From the NCBI RefSeq assembly GCF_018614095.1, contig NZ_JAGGOY010000061.1:73771-137770 (forward strand): a stretch of 64,000 nucleotides of DNA, written 5' to 3'. This DNA comes from Streptomyces sp. ISL-87 (GTDB taxonomy: Bacteria > Actinomycetota > Actinomycetes > Streptomycetales > Streptomycetaceae). Below are positions 8,252 to 18,010 of this stretch, piece after piece. The notes under the pieces were generated by a model. The model was not told the DNA's origin and made no database searches. It was given only the letters and a program-made list of their open reading frames with translations. How positions within the stretch are numbered: the stretch's first letter is position 1; each line of letters starts with the position of its first letter. The translations under genes and the position numbers were made by a program.

Positions 8252-9099
8252 CCGTCCGCAAGAACCAGGCCGCGCTCACCCCCGAGGAGAAGCGCGCCTT
8301 CACGAACGCTCTGCTCGAACTCAAGCGCACCGGCAGATACGACCGCTTCGTCACCACCCACAACGGCTTCATAATGAGCGACAACGACTCGGGCGACCGG
8401 GTCGGCCACCGCTCCCCCTCCTTCCTGCCCTGGCACCGCCGGTTTCTGCTGGAGTTCGAGGCAGAGCTGCAGAAGGTGGATGCGAAGGTTTCGCTTCCGT
8501 ACTGGGACTGGACCGCGGACCGCACCGCCCGCTCCTCCCTCTGGGCCGCCGATTTCCTCGGCGGCACCGGCCGCGCCCGCGACGGGCAGGTCCTAGACGG
8601 ACCGTTCGCGTACGCGGCAGGCAAGTGGGAGATAGCCGTCCGGGTGGACGGGCGCCCGTACCTGCGCCGCGCGCTGGGCACGGGTGTGGCCGAGCTGCCG
8701 ACCAAGGCCGAGGTGGATGCCGTACTGGCCATGCCGGTCTACGACATGGCGCCCTGGAACAGCTCCTCGAACGGCTTCCGCAACCACCTGGAGGGCTGGC
8801 GCGGCGCCAACCTCCACAACCGGGTCCACGTGTGGGTCGGCGGCCAGATGGCCACCGGGGTCTCCCCCAACGACCCGGTGTTCTGGATGCACCACGCCTA
8901 CATCGACAAGCTGTGGGCCGAGTGGCAGGCCCGGCACCCGCAGTCCACGTACCTGCCGGCGGCGGGCACCCCGAACGTGGTGGACCTGAAGGACACCATG
9001 CGGCCGTGGAACGACGTGACCCCGGCCGACATGCTGGACCACCGCAAGTTCTACACCTTCGACACCGAGCCGGTGCCGGCCGCCGCCAGCCAGCGGTAG
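8248..9099 (+). CDS. melC2: Tyrosinase MelC2
   Basis: A 283-residue type-3 copper monooxygenase that makes melanin from tyrosine via DOPA. CuA ligands are visible around FVTTHNGF and SFLPWHRRFLLEFE; CuB ligands in NLHNRVHVWVGG and PNDPVFWMHHAYIDKLW. There is no signal peptide of its own, as expected for a protein exported with MelC1. Start ATG 8248 has GGGAGG at 8236-8241 and overlaps the melC1 stop. Length matches Streptomyces tyrosinases. Its 3' end overlaps by 49 bp the tail of the convergent response-regulator gene. A second tyrosinase lies at 25.8-26.6 kb. Confidence 0.97.
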   Translation: MTVRKNQAALTPEEKRAFTNALLELKRTGRYDRFVTTHNGFIMSDNDSGDRVGHRSPSFLPWHRRFLLEFEAELQKVDAKVSLPYWDWTADRTARSSLWAADFLGGTGRARDGQVLDGPFAYAAGKWEIAVRVDGRPYLRRALGTGVAELPTKAEVDAVLAMPVYDMAPWNSSSNGFRNHLEGWRGANLHNRVHVWVGGQMATGVSPNDPVFWMHHAYIDKLWAEWQARHPQSTYLPAAGTPNVVDLKDTMRPWNDVTPADMLDHRKFYTFDTEPVPAAASQR

Positions 9100-9758
9100 T
9101 GCAGTTCGGGGCGGCCTACCTGGCCGTACCGGGGGGTGCGGTCCGCGCGACCGGTGTCCACCAGGTGCTCCAGGTACCGGCGGGCGGTGATCCGGGAGAT
9201 CCCGGCCGCCTCGGCCGCCCCGGCCGCGGTCAGCCCCTGAGCGGCCGAGCGCAGCAGCGCGGCGACCCGGTCCAGGGTCGGCGCGCTGAGGCCTTTGGGG
9301 AGTTCGGCGGGGCGGGGCGCACGCAGGGCGGCCAAGGCGCGGTCCACGTCGTCCTGCCCGGCCGCCTCTCCCGCCGTCGCGCGGAACTCGGCGTACCGCA
9401 GCAGCCGTTCGCGCAGGGTGGGGAAGGCGAACGGCTTCAGTACGTACTGCACCACGCCCAGCGAGACGCTCTCGCGGACCACGGCCAGGTCACGCGCCGA
9501 GGTCACCACGATCACGTCGACGGGGTGTCCGGCGGCCCGTAGCCCGCGCGCGAAGCGCAGCCCGTGCCCGTCGGGCAGGGTGAGGTCGAGCAGCAGCAGG
9601 TCGACCCGGGTCCGCTCCAGGACCCGGGTGGCCTCCGCGAGGGAGTGGACGGCGCCGACGGCCGTGAATCCGGGCACCCGGCCGACGTAGAGGGCGTGCG
9701 CGTCGGCGGCGACGGGGTCGTCCTCCACGACGAGGACCCGCACCTCGGGCGTGCTCAT
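9051..9758 (-). CDS. Response regulator, CitB/DcuR type
   Basis: A 235-residue regulator. The receiver domain (residues 1-125) has VLVVEDDP at the start, the phospho-acceptor in LLLLDLTLPDGHG, and the conserved Lys in VQYVLKPFAF. The C-terminal half has a winged helix-like DNA-binding region (TAAGAAEAAGISRITARRYLEHLV) typical of CitB/DctR regulators. It is cotranscribed with the sensor kinase just upstream (ATGA overlap), and that pair is divergent from dctA, so it most likely activates C4-dicarboxylate uptake. Its 3' end overlaps melC2 tail-to-tail. Confidence 0.92.
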   Translation of the reverse strand: MSTPEVRVLVVEDDPVAADAHALYVGRVPGFTAVGAVHSLAEATRVLERTRVDLLLLDLTLPDGHGLRFARGLRAAGHPVDVIVVTSARDLAVVRESVSLGVVQYVLKPFAFPTLRERLLRYAEFRATAGEAAGQDDVDRALAALRAPRPAELPKGLSAPTLDRVAALLRSAAQGLTAAGAAEAAGISRITARRYLEHLVDTGRADRTPRYGQVGRPELHYRWLAAAGTGSVSKV

Positions 9759-11401
9759 GCGTGTGCCTCCCTCGACGCCGGCAGCCGTACGGTGAACTCG
9801 GCTCCCCCGCCCGGCACTTCGGCGGCGTCCGCGCTGCCCCCGTGCCGCTGGGCGACCTGGCGCACCAGCGCGAGGCCGAGCCCGCGCCCCTCGCCCTTGC
9901 CGGACCAGCCGCGCCGGAAGACATCCGCCCCCTCGGGCAGCCCCGGCCCGTTGTCGGCGACGCGGATCAGCATCCCGTCGCCCTCGGGGCGCACGGTGAC
10001 GGCGATCTTGGCCCCGGGGATCCCGGTGAGCGCGTCGACGGCGTTATCGACGAGGTTGCCGAGCACCGTGACCAGATCCCGGGCCGGCGGAGTCCCGGTC
10101 CGCGCGTCGACGGCGCTGCTGTCGGGGGTGACGACCAGCTCCACGCCCCGCTCGTGCGCCTGGGCGGCCTTCCCCAGCAGCAGCGCCACCAGCACGGGCT
10201 CGCCGACGGCGGTGACCACCTCGTCGGTGAGCGCCTGGGCCAGCTCCAGCTCGGCGGTGGCGAACTCCACCGCCTCCTGGGCGCGGCCGAGCTCGATCAG
10301 GGAGACCACGGTGTGCAGCCGGTTGGCCGCCTCGTGGGCCTGCGAGCGCAGAGCTTGGGTGAATCCGCGCTCGTGGTCCAACTCGCCGGTCAGCGACTGG
10401 AGTTCGGTGTGGTCGCGCAGGGTCACCACGGTGCCGCGGCGGCCGCCGCCCGCGACGGGTGAGCTGTTGACCACCAGCACCCGGTCGGCGGTCAGGTGCA
10501 CCTCGTCCACCCGGGGCCGGTCGGCGAGCAGGGCGCCGGTGAGCGGCGCGGGCAGCCCCAAGTCGGCGGCTCCGCGGCCCTTGACCTCCTCGCCCAGGCC
10601 CAGGAGTTCGCGCCCGGCGTCGTTGATCAGCGTGATCCGGCGCTGGCCGTCGAGCATCAGCAGCCCTTCGCGGACCCCGTGCAGGGCCGCCTGGTGGTAG
10701 TCGTACATCCGGCTGAGTTCGGTGGCGTTCATGCCGTGGGTGTGGCGGCGCAGCCGGGCGTTGACGATGTACGTGCCCACTCCGCCGAGTACGAGGGCGC
10801 CCGCCGCGACCCAGGCGAGGGCGGAAAGCTGTTCGGCCAGCCGGGCGCTGATCGCGCGGACGGTGATGCCGGCACTGACCATCCCGATGACCCGGCCGTT
10901 GTCCATCAGCGGTGTGACCACGCGAATGGAGGGGCCGAGGGTGCCGGTGTAGGTCTCGCTGAAGGTCTCGCCGCGCAGGGCGGGGGCGGTGTTGCCCATG
11001 AAGGGCTCGCCGATGCGGCGCGGGTCGGGATGGGTCCAGCGCCGCCCGTCCGGGGCCATGATCGTCACGAAGTTCACGCCCGAGTCGACGCGCACGCGCT
11101 CCGCGTAGGGCTGGAGGGCGGCCGAGGGGCCGACTGCGGGACCGACTGACGGGCCCACTGAGGGGCCGGCTCCGGGACCGGTCCCGCGCGCGGATGCCCG
11201 TACCGCCTCCCGCACGGACGGCGAGTCCGCGACCGCGCGGGCGACGGCCCCGGCCTGCCGCCGGGCGGCGTCCTCGGCCTGGCCGCGGGCGGTCACGTAC
11301 GCGAAGACCGCGCAGCCGGCCACGACGACGGCGACCAGCACGACCTGCATGGCGAACAGCTGGCCGGCGAGACTGCGCGGCGGCCGGGGCAAACGGAGCA
11401 T
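9755..11401 (-). CDS. Sensor histidine kinase, CitA/DcuS type
   Basis: A 548-residue membrane kinase. An N-terminal membrane helix (LFAMQVVLVAVVVAGCAVFAY) is followed by a periplasm-side PDC-like sensor domain to about residue 185, interrupted by a Gly/Pro/Ser repeat (GPSVGPSVGPAVGPSA). A second helix, a PAS domain (EGLLMLDGQRRITLINDAG) and an SpoOB-like dimerisation region with SQAHEAANRLHTVV follow, then a HATPase domain (LGNLVDNAVDA, VADNGPGLP, GRGLGLALVRQVA). It likely senses external C4-dicarboxylates or citrate. ATG 11401 is chosen because it directly precedes the basic stretch before the first helix; GTG 11458 is possible. Confidence 0.9.
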   Translation of the reverse strand: MLRLPRPPRSLAGQLFAMQVVLVAVVVAGCAVFAYVTARGQAEDAARRQAGAVARAVADSPSVREAVRASARGTGPGAGPSVGPSVGPAVGPSAALQPYAERVRVDSGVNFVTIMAPDGRRWTHPDPRRIGEPFMGNTAPALRGETFSETYTGTLGPSIRVVTPLMDNGRVIGMVSAGITVRAISARLAEQLSALAWVAAGALVLGGVGTYIVNARLRRHTHGMNATELSRMYDYHQAALHGVREGLLMLDGQRRITLINDAGRELLGLGEEVKGRGAADLGLPAPLTGALLADRPRVDEVHLTADRVLVVNSSPVAGGGRRGTVVTLRDHTELQSLTGELDHERGFTQALRSQAHEAANRLHTVVSLIELGRAQEAVEFATAELELAQALTDEVVTAVGEPVLVALLLGKAAQAHERGVELVVTPDSSAVDARTGTPPARDLVTVLGNLVDNAVDALTGIPGAKIAVTVRPEGDGMLIRVADNGPGLPEGADVFRRGWSGKGEGRGLGLALVRQVAQRHGGSADAAEVPGGGAEFTVRLPASREAHA

Positions 11402-11506
11402 GGCGTTCAGTGTGCACCCGGCCGTGAACTCAATGAACGCAAGGGTGACCGGGGTCACAGCCGCGGGTGATGGTCTCCCGGAACGTATTCACCACCAGGA
11501 GGCGAC

Positions 11507-12880
11507 GTGGCCGCCAAGCGCGACAAGACCCACTATCTCTACATCGCGGTCATCGCCGCGGTGCTCCTCGGCATCGCCGTCGGCTTCGCCGCACCCGGCG
11601 TGGCCGTGGAGCTCAAGCCGCTGGGCACCGGCTTCGTGAACCTCATCAAAATGATGATCTCGCCCGTGATCTTCTGCACGATCGTGCTGGGCATCGGGTC
11701 CGTCCGGAAGGCCGCCAAGGTGGGCGCCGTGGGCGGACTCGCCCTCGGCTACTTCATGGTCATGTCCACGGTGGCACTCGCGATCGGTCTGCTGGTCGGG
11801 AACCTGCTGGACCCGGGCAGCGGGCTGCACCTGACCGAGGCCGCGCGCCACGCGGGCGAGGCACAGGCGAAGGCGGGCGGGGCGCAGAGCACGCCGGACT
11901 TCCTGCTGGGGATCATCCCGACCACGCTGGTCTCGGCCTTCACCGGCGGCCAGGTGCTCCAGACGCTGCTGGTGGCCCTGCTGTGCGGGTTCGCCCTGCA
12001 GGCCATGGGCACGGCGGGCGAGCCGCTGCTGCGCGGAATAGGGCATGTGCAGAAGCTGGTGTTCCGGGTCCTCGCGATGATCATGTGGGCGGCCCCGGTG
12101 GGCGCGTTCGGCGCGATCGCGGCGGTGGTCGGTGCGACCGGGATCGACGCGCTGAAGTCCCTCGCCGTCATCATGATCGGCTTCTACACGACCTGCCTGC
12201 TCTTCGTGTTCGTGGTGCTGGGCACCCTGCTCCGGGTGTGTACGGGAGTCAGCGTGTTCGCCCTGCTGCGCTACCTGGGCCGGGAGCTCCTGCTGATCCT
12301 GTCCACCTCCTCCTCGGAGTCGGCGCTGCCGCGGCTGATCGCGAAGATGGAGCACCTGGGGGTCTCCAAGCCGGTGGTCGGCATCACGGTGCCGACGGGC
12401 TACTCGTTCAACCTGGACGGGACCGCGATCTACCTGACGATGTCCTCGCTGTTCGTCGCGGAGGCGATGGACAAGCCGCTCGCCCTGGGCGAGCAGATCT
12501 CGCTGCTGCTGTTCATGATCGTGGCCTCCAAGGGCGCGGCCGGGGTGACCGGCGCGGGACTGGCCACCCTCGCCGGCGGTCTCCAGACGCACCGGCCGGA
12601 ACTGGTGGACGGGGTCGGCCTGATCGTGGGCATCGACCGGTTCATGAGCGAGGCCCGGGCGCTGACGAACTTCGCGGGCAACGCGGTCGCGACGGTCCTC
12701 ATCGGGACGTGGACGAAGGAGTTCGACCGCCAGCGGGCCGCCGAGGTCTTCGCGGGCCGGCTGCCGTTCGACGAGACCACTCTGGTCGACGACGCGCACG
12801 GGGCGCGACCGGAGTCCGGCGAGGCGCCGCCCGCCGTACCCGGCCAGTCGGCCGACGCCAAGGACGGCGTACCGGCGTAA
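11507..12880 (+). CDS. dctA: C4-dicarboxylate:cation symporter
   Basis: A 457-residue transporter of the DAACS/GltP-DctA family. It has multiple hydrophobic helices, the helical-hairpin serine-rich motif STSSSESALPRLI near residue 265, the substrate-binding region VPTGYSFNLDGTAIYLTM and the SKGAAGVTGAG hairpin 2 motif. It imports succinate, fumarate, malate or aspartate with cations. Start is GTG 11507 behind a strong AGGAGG-like site. The divergent two-component pair is the expected regulator. A charged Ala/Pro tail of about 30 residues ends the protein. Confidence 0.95.
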   Translation: MAAKRDKTHYLYIAVIAAVLLGIAVGFAAPGVAVELKPLGTGFVNLIKMMISPVIFCTIVLGIGSVRKAAKVGAVGGLALGYFMVMSTVALAIGLLVGNLLDPGSGLHLTEAARHAGEAQAKAGGAQSTPDFLLGIIPTTLVSAFTGGQVLQTLLVALLCGFALQAMGTAGEPLLRGIGHVQKLVFRVLAMIMWAAPVGAFGAIAAVVGATGIDALKSLAVIMIGFYTTCLLFVFVVLGTLLRVCTGVSVFALLRYLGRELLLILSTSSSESALPRLIAKMEHLGVSKPVVGITVPTGYSFNLDGTAIYLTMSSLFVAEAMDKPLALGEQISLLLFMIVASKGAAGVTGAGLATLAGGLQTHRPELVDGVGLIVGIDRFMSEARALTNFAGNAVATVLIGTWTKEFDRQRAAEVFAGRLPFDETTLVDDAHGARPESGEAPPAVPGQSADAKDGVPA

Positions 12881-13171
12881 CCGGTACGCCCGCAGTGGCC
12901 GACCGGGCAGGGCTCGCCCCCACGGTGCCCAGCCCGGTCGGCCTCGACCGCGCGTCCGGCCATCAGACCATCAAGCCCTCCGGCCCTCCGGCCGGCCGTC
13001 AGGGTCGAACGGCGATCCGGATAGTCGATTTTCAGCCACCGCTCCGAGAACAGTCCTGCTGTAAAAGGTACTTCCATACCGGGGCACGGGTCTGACATCT
13101 TGCGTCCACCACTCGTTTCGTACGGCCCGGTAGGTGCCACCCGCACCGCCGGGCCGTCTTCGGAGGACGCA

Positions 13172-14977
13172 TTGATACCCCACATATCCAGCCGACCTCG
13201 ACGCACCCTCGTGCTGGCCGCCGCTGTCGGCGCCGCACTGACCTTCGGGGCCCCCGCCGCGCTCGCCGGCACGGCCCCCGTCGCGCCTTCCGCGCCGTCC
13301 GTCCAGTCCGCCCCCGCCAAGGCCAAGGCCGCGGCGCCGACTTCCCAGAGTGCGACCTGGGTCGCCGGCACCCGCGCCTACCTGGTGATCACCGCTCCCG
13401 GTGACAGCTCGGCGGTCCGTTCGGCCATCACCGCCAACGGCGGCACGGTCTTCTCGAACTACGACTCCATCGGCGTGATCGTGGCCCACTCCGCCTCCGG
13501 CAGCTTCGCCACCACCATGCGCGGTGTCAGCGGAGTCCAGCAGGTCGGCGCCACCCGCACCTCGGACGTCCCCGCCGATGCCTACAACCCGGCGCTGCCC
13601 GCCAACCCGACGCAGGCGACGACCCCGACGGGCGAGCCCGTCCGTGCCGACATGAGCCAGATCAAGGCCGACCAGGCCTGGGCCGTCACCACCGGCTCCT
13701 CCTCGGTCAAGGTCGGCATCCTGGACACCGGCATGGACGACCAGCACCAGGACCTGGCGCCGAACTTCAACGCCGCCGACTCCGTCTCCTGCGCCTACGG
13801 CAAGGCGGACACCCGTACCGGCGCGTGGCGGGACGTGGACAGCCACGGCACCCACGTCGCGGGCACCATCGCCGCCGCCAAGAACGGCAAGGGCGTCATC
13901 GGTGTGGCCCCGAGCGTGAAGATCTCCGCGGTCCGCGTCGCCGAGCCGGGCAACTCGTTCTTCTTCGCGGAGAACACCATCTGCGGCTTCGTGTGGGCCG
14001 GTGACCACGGCTTCAAGGTCACCAACAACAGCTACTACACGGACCCGTGGCAGTTCAACTGCCCGGACAACGTCGACCAGGCCGCCATCATCGAGGGCGT
14101 CAAGCGCGCCCAGGCGTACGCGGAGAGCAAGGGTTCGCTCCAGGTCGCCGCGGCGGGCAACGAGAACTACGACCTCGCCCACAAGACGACCGACAGCGCG
14201 AGCCCGAACGACTCGACGCCGACCACCCGCACCATCACCAACGCCTGCCTCGACATCCCGACCGAGCTCCCGGGCGTGGTCACGGTCGCGGCGAACGGCA
14301 CCGGCACCACGAAGGCCTCGTTCTCCAACTTCGGCCAGGGCGTCATCGACGTGGCCGCGCCGGGCAGCGACGTCTACTCCACCGTGCCGGGCGGCAAGTA
14401 CGGCAGCAAGAGCGGTACGTCGATGGCCACCCCGCACGTGGTGGGCGTCGCGGCGCTGCTCGCCAGCACCAACCCCGGCATCACCCCGGCGCAGCTCCGC
14501 GACAAGCTGGCCACCCAGGCCAACGACATCGCCTGCCCGTCGGACAGCCGCTGCACCGGGACCACGGCCAACAACGCGTTCTTCGGTGAGGGCCAGGTCG
14601 ACGCACTGAAGGCGGTCGGGTCCACCCCGCCCGCCGGCAAGTACTTCGAGAACCTCGGCGACTTCGCGATCAACGACAACGCCACCGTGGAGAGCCCGAT
14701 CACCGTCAGCGGAGTGACCGGCAACGCGCCGGCCACCCTCAAGGTGGGCGTGGACATCAAGCACACCTACATCGGTGACCTGAAGGTCGACCTGGTGGCC
14801 CCCGACGGCACGGTGTACACCGTGCACAACCGGGCCGGCGGCAGCACGGACAACATCATCCAGACCTTCACCGTGGACGCCTCCTCGGAGGTCGCCAACG
14901 GTGTCTGGAAGCTCCGCGTGAACGACAACGCCAGTGCGGACACCGGCAAGATCGACGCCTGGAACCTGACCTTCTAG
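13172..14977 (+). CDS. Secreted S8 (subtilisin-like) serine protease with P-domain
   Basis: A 601-residue exported protease. Start is taken at TTG 13172 behind GGAGGA (13162-13167), which yields a textbook signal peptide (RRTLVLAAAVGAALTFG, then ALA). A prodomain spans to about residue 140. The catalytic triad is visible: VGILDTGMDD (Asp near 183), SHGTHVAGTIAA (His near 227), SGTSMATPHVVG (Ser near 417). The last 110 residues form a proprotein-convertase P-domain (NLGDFAINDN to IDAWNLTF). It probably digests extracellular protein. A perfect 17-bp stem terminator follows the stop. Confidence 0.95.
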   Translation: MIPHISSRPRRTLVLAAAVGAALTFGAPAALAGTAPVAPSAPSVQSAPAKAKAAAPTSQSATWVAGTRAYLVITAPGDSSAVRSAITANGGTVFSNYDSIGVIVAHSASGSFATTMRGVSGVQQVGATRTSDVPADAYNPALPANPTQATTPTGEPVRADMSQIKADQAWAVTTGSSSVKVGILDTGMDDQHQDLAPNFNAADSVSCAYGKADTRTGAWRDVDSHGTHVAGTIAAAKNGKGVIGVAPSVKISAVRVAEPGNSFFFAENTICGFVWAGDHGFKVTNNSYYTDPWQFNCPDNVDQAAIIEGVKRAQAYAESKGSLQVAAAGNENYDLAHKTTDSASPNDSTPTTRTITNACLDIPTELPGVVTVAANGTGTTKASFSNFGQGVIDVAAPGSDVYSTVPGGKYGSKSGTSMATPHVVGVAALLASTNPGITPAQLRDKLATQANDIACPSDSRCTGTTANNAFFGEGQVDALKAVGSTPPAGKYFENLGDFAINDNATVESPITVSGVTGNAPATLKVGVDIKHTYIGDLKVDLVAPDGTVYTVHNRAGGSTDNIIQTFTVDASSEVANGVWKLRVNDNASADTGKIDAWNLTF

Positions 14978-15000
14978 TCAGCCGCCATCAGCGCCGCAAG

Positions 15001-15037
15001 GGCCATCGGGGAGCAGTGCAACTGCTCCCCGATGGCC
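15001..15037. terminator. Strong bidirectional hairpin terminator
   Basis: GGCCATCGGGGAGCAGT (15001-15017) pairs perfectly with 15021-15037 around a GCA loop. It sits between the convergent protease and FhuF-like genes. There is no T tract, which is common for Streptomyces terminators. Confidence 0.85.
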
Positions 15038-15042
15038 TCCGT

Positions 15043-15082
15043 CGTCTTCACGTACTCGCGACCGTCTTCACGTACTCGCGAC
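15043..15082. repeat. 20-bp perfect tandem duplication
   Basis: CGTCTTCACGTACTCGCGAC occurs twice back to back just after the terminator. It is non-coding and looks like a recent slippage duplication. Confidence 0.9.
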
Positions 15083-15110
15083 GCGAGCGGAGCGCCGCGC
15101 GTCCGCGCGT

Positions 15111-15785
15111 CTACCTGGTCCGCAGCACGCAGTCCCCGCAGAGGCCGCCGCCGGGCACCTTGTAGTACAGACAGCAGCTGCGCCGTACGAAGGCCACCCC
15201 GAGCCCCTCTTCGTGGATGAAGGTCCCGGTCCCGCCGAGGGGTCCGCCGTCTGCCAGCAGGCCCGCGGCGAGGGACACGGCGACCTCCGCCGGAACCCGG
15301 TCGATCAGCACCCGCAGCGCCCCGGCCAGCCCGGACGCGGTGTTCCCGCGCAGTACCTTCGGCGAGACCCCGAACCGGGCCCGCAGCCCCGCGTCCAGGA
15401 CCCCGAGGTTCCGCAGCACGTTCTCCCCGAGGGCGCCGGCGGGCAGCGCCTCCGGCTCGGGCAGCCACAGCTCCAGCGACCCCGCCTCGGGCAGCCGCCA
15501 CCACACCCGGTCGACGCCGAGGTCCGGGACCCGCCCGGCCAGCGCGGCGCAGCCCAGCCCGAGCGACCACAGCCGCGAGGCGATCCCCAACTGCGCGGTG
15601 GACGCCGCCACCCTGCCCGGCCCGCTCCCGATCCGCCGCCCCACCTCGGTGACGTAGGGCCCGAGGTGCTCCCCGTACAGCTCGCCGAGCGGCAGGAAGT
15701 CCGGCCCGGGCGGCTCCTTCCCGTACGGCACGGTGAAGAACGGCCCGATGGCGGCGAGTCGGCGCAGTACGTCATCGATGTCCAT
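15111..15785 (-). CDS. FhuF-like [2Fe-2S] ferric-siderophore reductase
   Basis: A 224-residue protein ending with RRSCCLYYKVPGGGLCGDC, the CC-X10-C-X2-C cluster motif diagnostic of FhuF and related ferric-siderophore reductases. The preceding 190 residues match the family in length (for example LGIASRLWSLGLGCAAL). It would reduce ferric iron from imported siderophores in the cytosol. It stands with an MFS carrier upstream on the same strand (38-bp gap), so the two may be cotranscribed; whether that carrier handles siderophores is unknown. Confidence 0.85.
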   Translation of the reverse strand: MDIDDVLRRLAAIGPFFTVPYGKEPPGPDFLPLGELYGEHLGPYVTEVGRRIGSGPGRVAASTAQLGIASRLWSLGLGCAALAGRVPDLGVDRVWWRLPEAGSLELWLPEPEALPAGALGENVLRNLGVLDAGLRARFGVSPKVLRGNTASGLAGALRVLIDRVPAEVAVSLAAGLLADGGPLGGTGTFIHEEGLGVAFVRRSCCLYYKVPGGGLCGDCVLRTR

Positions 15786-15822
15786 GCCCCGGATGATCTC
15801 AGGCCCCGGCCGCCGCCCCGCC

Positions 15823-17061
15823 TCAAGACCGTACGACGGCCCCCGCAGGCTCGCTTCGCCGGTGAACAGCCCCGGCCCGGCGTACCGCCGGGCCCATCGC
15901 GTACGAGGCGCCCAGCAGCAGGCCGCCGAGGAGCAGCCAGCCTGGGAGCCCCCACACCAGGAGCAGCGAGGTCAGCAGCAGCGGCCCCAGGGTCCGGGCG
16001 ACGGGTACGCCGGTGCCGAAGAAGCCCTGGTACTGGCCGATCCGGTCGGCGGGAGCCAGCGCGAAGCCGATCTGCCAGGACCCCGCCGACTGCCGCATCT
16101 CGGCATCCACCTGGAGCAGCGCGCCCGCCACGAGCAGCGATCCCGCGGCCCACCCGGCGGCGGGCAGCGCGGAGGCGGCGAACACCGCGCAGGAGGCGGC
16201 CATGACCAGCCCCGACAGCCGCACCGCGCGCCGGGCGCTGTCCAGGTCGGTCACCGGCCGGGCCATCCGCACCTGGAACAGCATCACGACGAGGGTGTTG
16301 AGCACGAACAGCGCCGACACCAGCCAGCCCGGGGCGCTGGTGCGCTCCACGATCCACAGCGGAATCGCGAGGCTCAGCAGCGGCATCCGCAGCAACAGGA
16401 CCGCGTTCAGCAGGGTGACCAGCGCGTACGGCCGGTCCCGGAGCACCGCCAGCCGGGGCTCCCCCGCCGCCCGCTCCGCCGCCGGCGCCACGGCGGGCAG
16501 CCGCAGCAGTACGGCGGCGCAGATCAGGAAGCTCACCGCGTCGAGTCCGAACACCGCGAGGTAGGCCCGCTCGGTGCCGGCGCCGAGCGCGAGCCCGCCG
16601 AGCCCCGCCCCCAGCGCCAGCCCCGCGTTGAGAACGGCCTGGAGGTGTGCCAGAACCCCGGTGCGCTCGTCCGGGGTCACGAGAGCGGCGAGCAGCGCCT
16701 GCCGGGCGGCCGCGAGCCCGCACTGGGCGGTGGCGTAGACGACGACGGCTGCCAGGAAGCCCCAGAAGGACCGGATGAAGAGGAAGGAACCCACCGAGCC
16801 GGCGGTGGCCAGGGCCAGCAGCACGGAGGCGCCGCGCGGCCCGCGCCGGTCGGCGAGCGCCCCCAGCGGTACGCCCGCGACCGAGCCGACCGCCCACGCG
16901 ACGGTCAGGCCGAGGCCGATCTGGGCGGGCGAGAGACCGACCACCCGGGTGAAGTAGAGCGCCGAACACACGTAGTAGGCGCCGTCGCCGACGGAATTGC
17001 TCAACTGGGCGGCGGCCAGTCGGCGCGGCGCTCCGGGCGGGGGCAGGATCCGTATCGTCAC
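15823..17061 (-). CDS. MFS transporter
   Basis: About 412 residues with twelve predicted hydrophobic segments and the MFS inter-helix motif GALADRRGPRG after helix 2. GVPLGALADRRGP and PDERTGVLAHLQAVLN are typical of drug/siderophore exporters in actinobacteria. GTG 17061 is used because the product then begins just before helix 1; ATG 17127 would add 22 residues of poor quality. Substrate unknown; adjacency to the FhuF-like gene hints at siderophore or metal traffic. Confidence 0.85.
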   Translation of the reverse strand: MTIRILPPPGAPRRLAAAQLSNSVGDGAYYVCSALYFTRVVGLSPAQIGLGLTVAWAVGSVAGVPLGALADRRGPRGASVLLALATAGSVGSFLFIRSFWGFLAAVVVYATAQCGLAAARQALLAALVTPDERTGVLAHLQAVLNAGLALGAGLGGLALGAGTERAYLAVFGLDAVSFLICAAVLLRLPAVAPAAERAAGEPRLAVLRDRPYALVTLLNAVLLLRMPLLSLAIPLWIVERTSAPGWLVSALFVLNTLVVMLFQVRMARPVTDLDSARRAVRLSGLVMAASCAVFAASALPAAGWAAGSLLVAGALLQVDAEMRQSAGSWQIGFALAPADRIGQYQGFFGTGVPVARTLGPLLLTSLLLVWGLPGWLLLGGLLLGASYAMGPAVRRAGAVHRRSEPAGAVVRS

Positions 17062-17203
17062 CGGACCATTGGACCAGCGCGGTGGCCCGCTGGACCGGGC
17101 CAATGGGGCATCTGTCCGGCGGGCCACTTGCCGCCGCCCACCGGAAACGACAGGCGACGGCGCTCAAGCAGGCTCGGAGACGCTCGGAGACGCCCAGGGA
17201 GGC

Positions 17204-18010
17204 TCAGAGAGTGCCGAGGAACTCCAGCAGCGCCTCGTTGAAGGCCTGTGGCTGCTCCACGCCCGGCAGGTGGCCGGCCCGGTCGATCACGGTGAGCCGT
17301 GAGTGCGGGATCAGCGCGTGCAGGGCCTCGGCGTCGGCGACCGGGGTGTAGACGTCGTCCACGCCGACCAGCACCAGGCAGGGGACGGTCTCCGGGAGCG
17401 CGCCGAGCGCGGGCCGGTAGTCCGGGCGCTCGGCCCGCCCCCGCAGGGCGGCGGCCGCGCCCTGCGGGTCGGTCGCGCGCATCATGGCGCTGACGTGCGC
17501 TGCGGCCTCGGGCATCCCGGTCACGTTGTAGGGCGCCAGCATCTTGTCGATGACCTCTTCGGCGTAAGGTCCCATGCCTTCCGCGATCAGCCGTTCGGCG
17601 ACCTCCCGGCGGAGCTTCCTGCCGTCCTCGGTCTCCGGCACCGGGGAGGTGTCGGAGAGCACGAGGGCCCGTACCCGACCCGGGTGGCGCAACCAGACCT
17701 CCATCGCGATCTGCCCGCCCATGGACACTCCGCCGACGACCGCTTGTTCGATCCCCAGGCGGTCGAGCAGGGCGACGAGGTCGTCCGCGAGTTCGGCGAG
17801 CAGGGCCTTGCCCGCCAGCACCGGGCTTTCTCCGTATCCGCGCAGGTCAGGGGTGATGACCCGGTAGCCGGAGGCCGTCAGCGCGGCCGCTTGGGGGGCC
17901 CACATGGTCCGGTTGAAGGGATGCCCGTGGATGAGGATTACGGGCGCTCCGCCGCGGGGACCCAAGTCGTCGAAAAAGAGTGCCGCGCCATTGTCATTCA
18001 GGGGGTTCAT
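17204..18010 (-). CDS. Alpha/beta-fold hydrolase
   Basis: A 268-residue hydrolase: oxyanion-hole motif HGHPFNRTMW, nucleophile elbow GGVSMGGQIA (Ser near residue 97), acid in VGVDDVYTP and His in RAGHLPGVEQP near the C-terminus. It resembles small-ester or lactone hydrolases (3-oxoadipate enol-lactonase-like), but none of the partner genes are here, so the substrate is unknown. Single gene, divergent from an acetyltransferase. Confidence 0.9.
   Translation of the reverse strand: MNPLNDNGAALFFDDLGPRGGAPVILIHGHPFNRTMWAPQAAALTASGYRVITPDLRGYGESPVLAGKALLAELADDLVALLDRLGIEQAVVGGVSMGGQIAMEVWLRHPGRVRALVLSDTSPVPETEDGRKLRREVAERLIAEGMGPYAEEVIDKMLAPYNVTGMPEAAAHVSAMMRATDPQGAAAALRGRAERPDYRPALGALPETVPCLVLVGVDDVYTPVADAEALHALIPHSRLTVIDRAGHLPGVEQPQAFNEALLEFLGTL

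Noticed and set aside
12971..14827. 618-codon minus-strand frame opposite the subtilase
   Set aside because: Composition is Gly/Arg/Val-rich noise; the plus strand has the full catalytic triad and P-domain.
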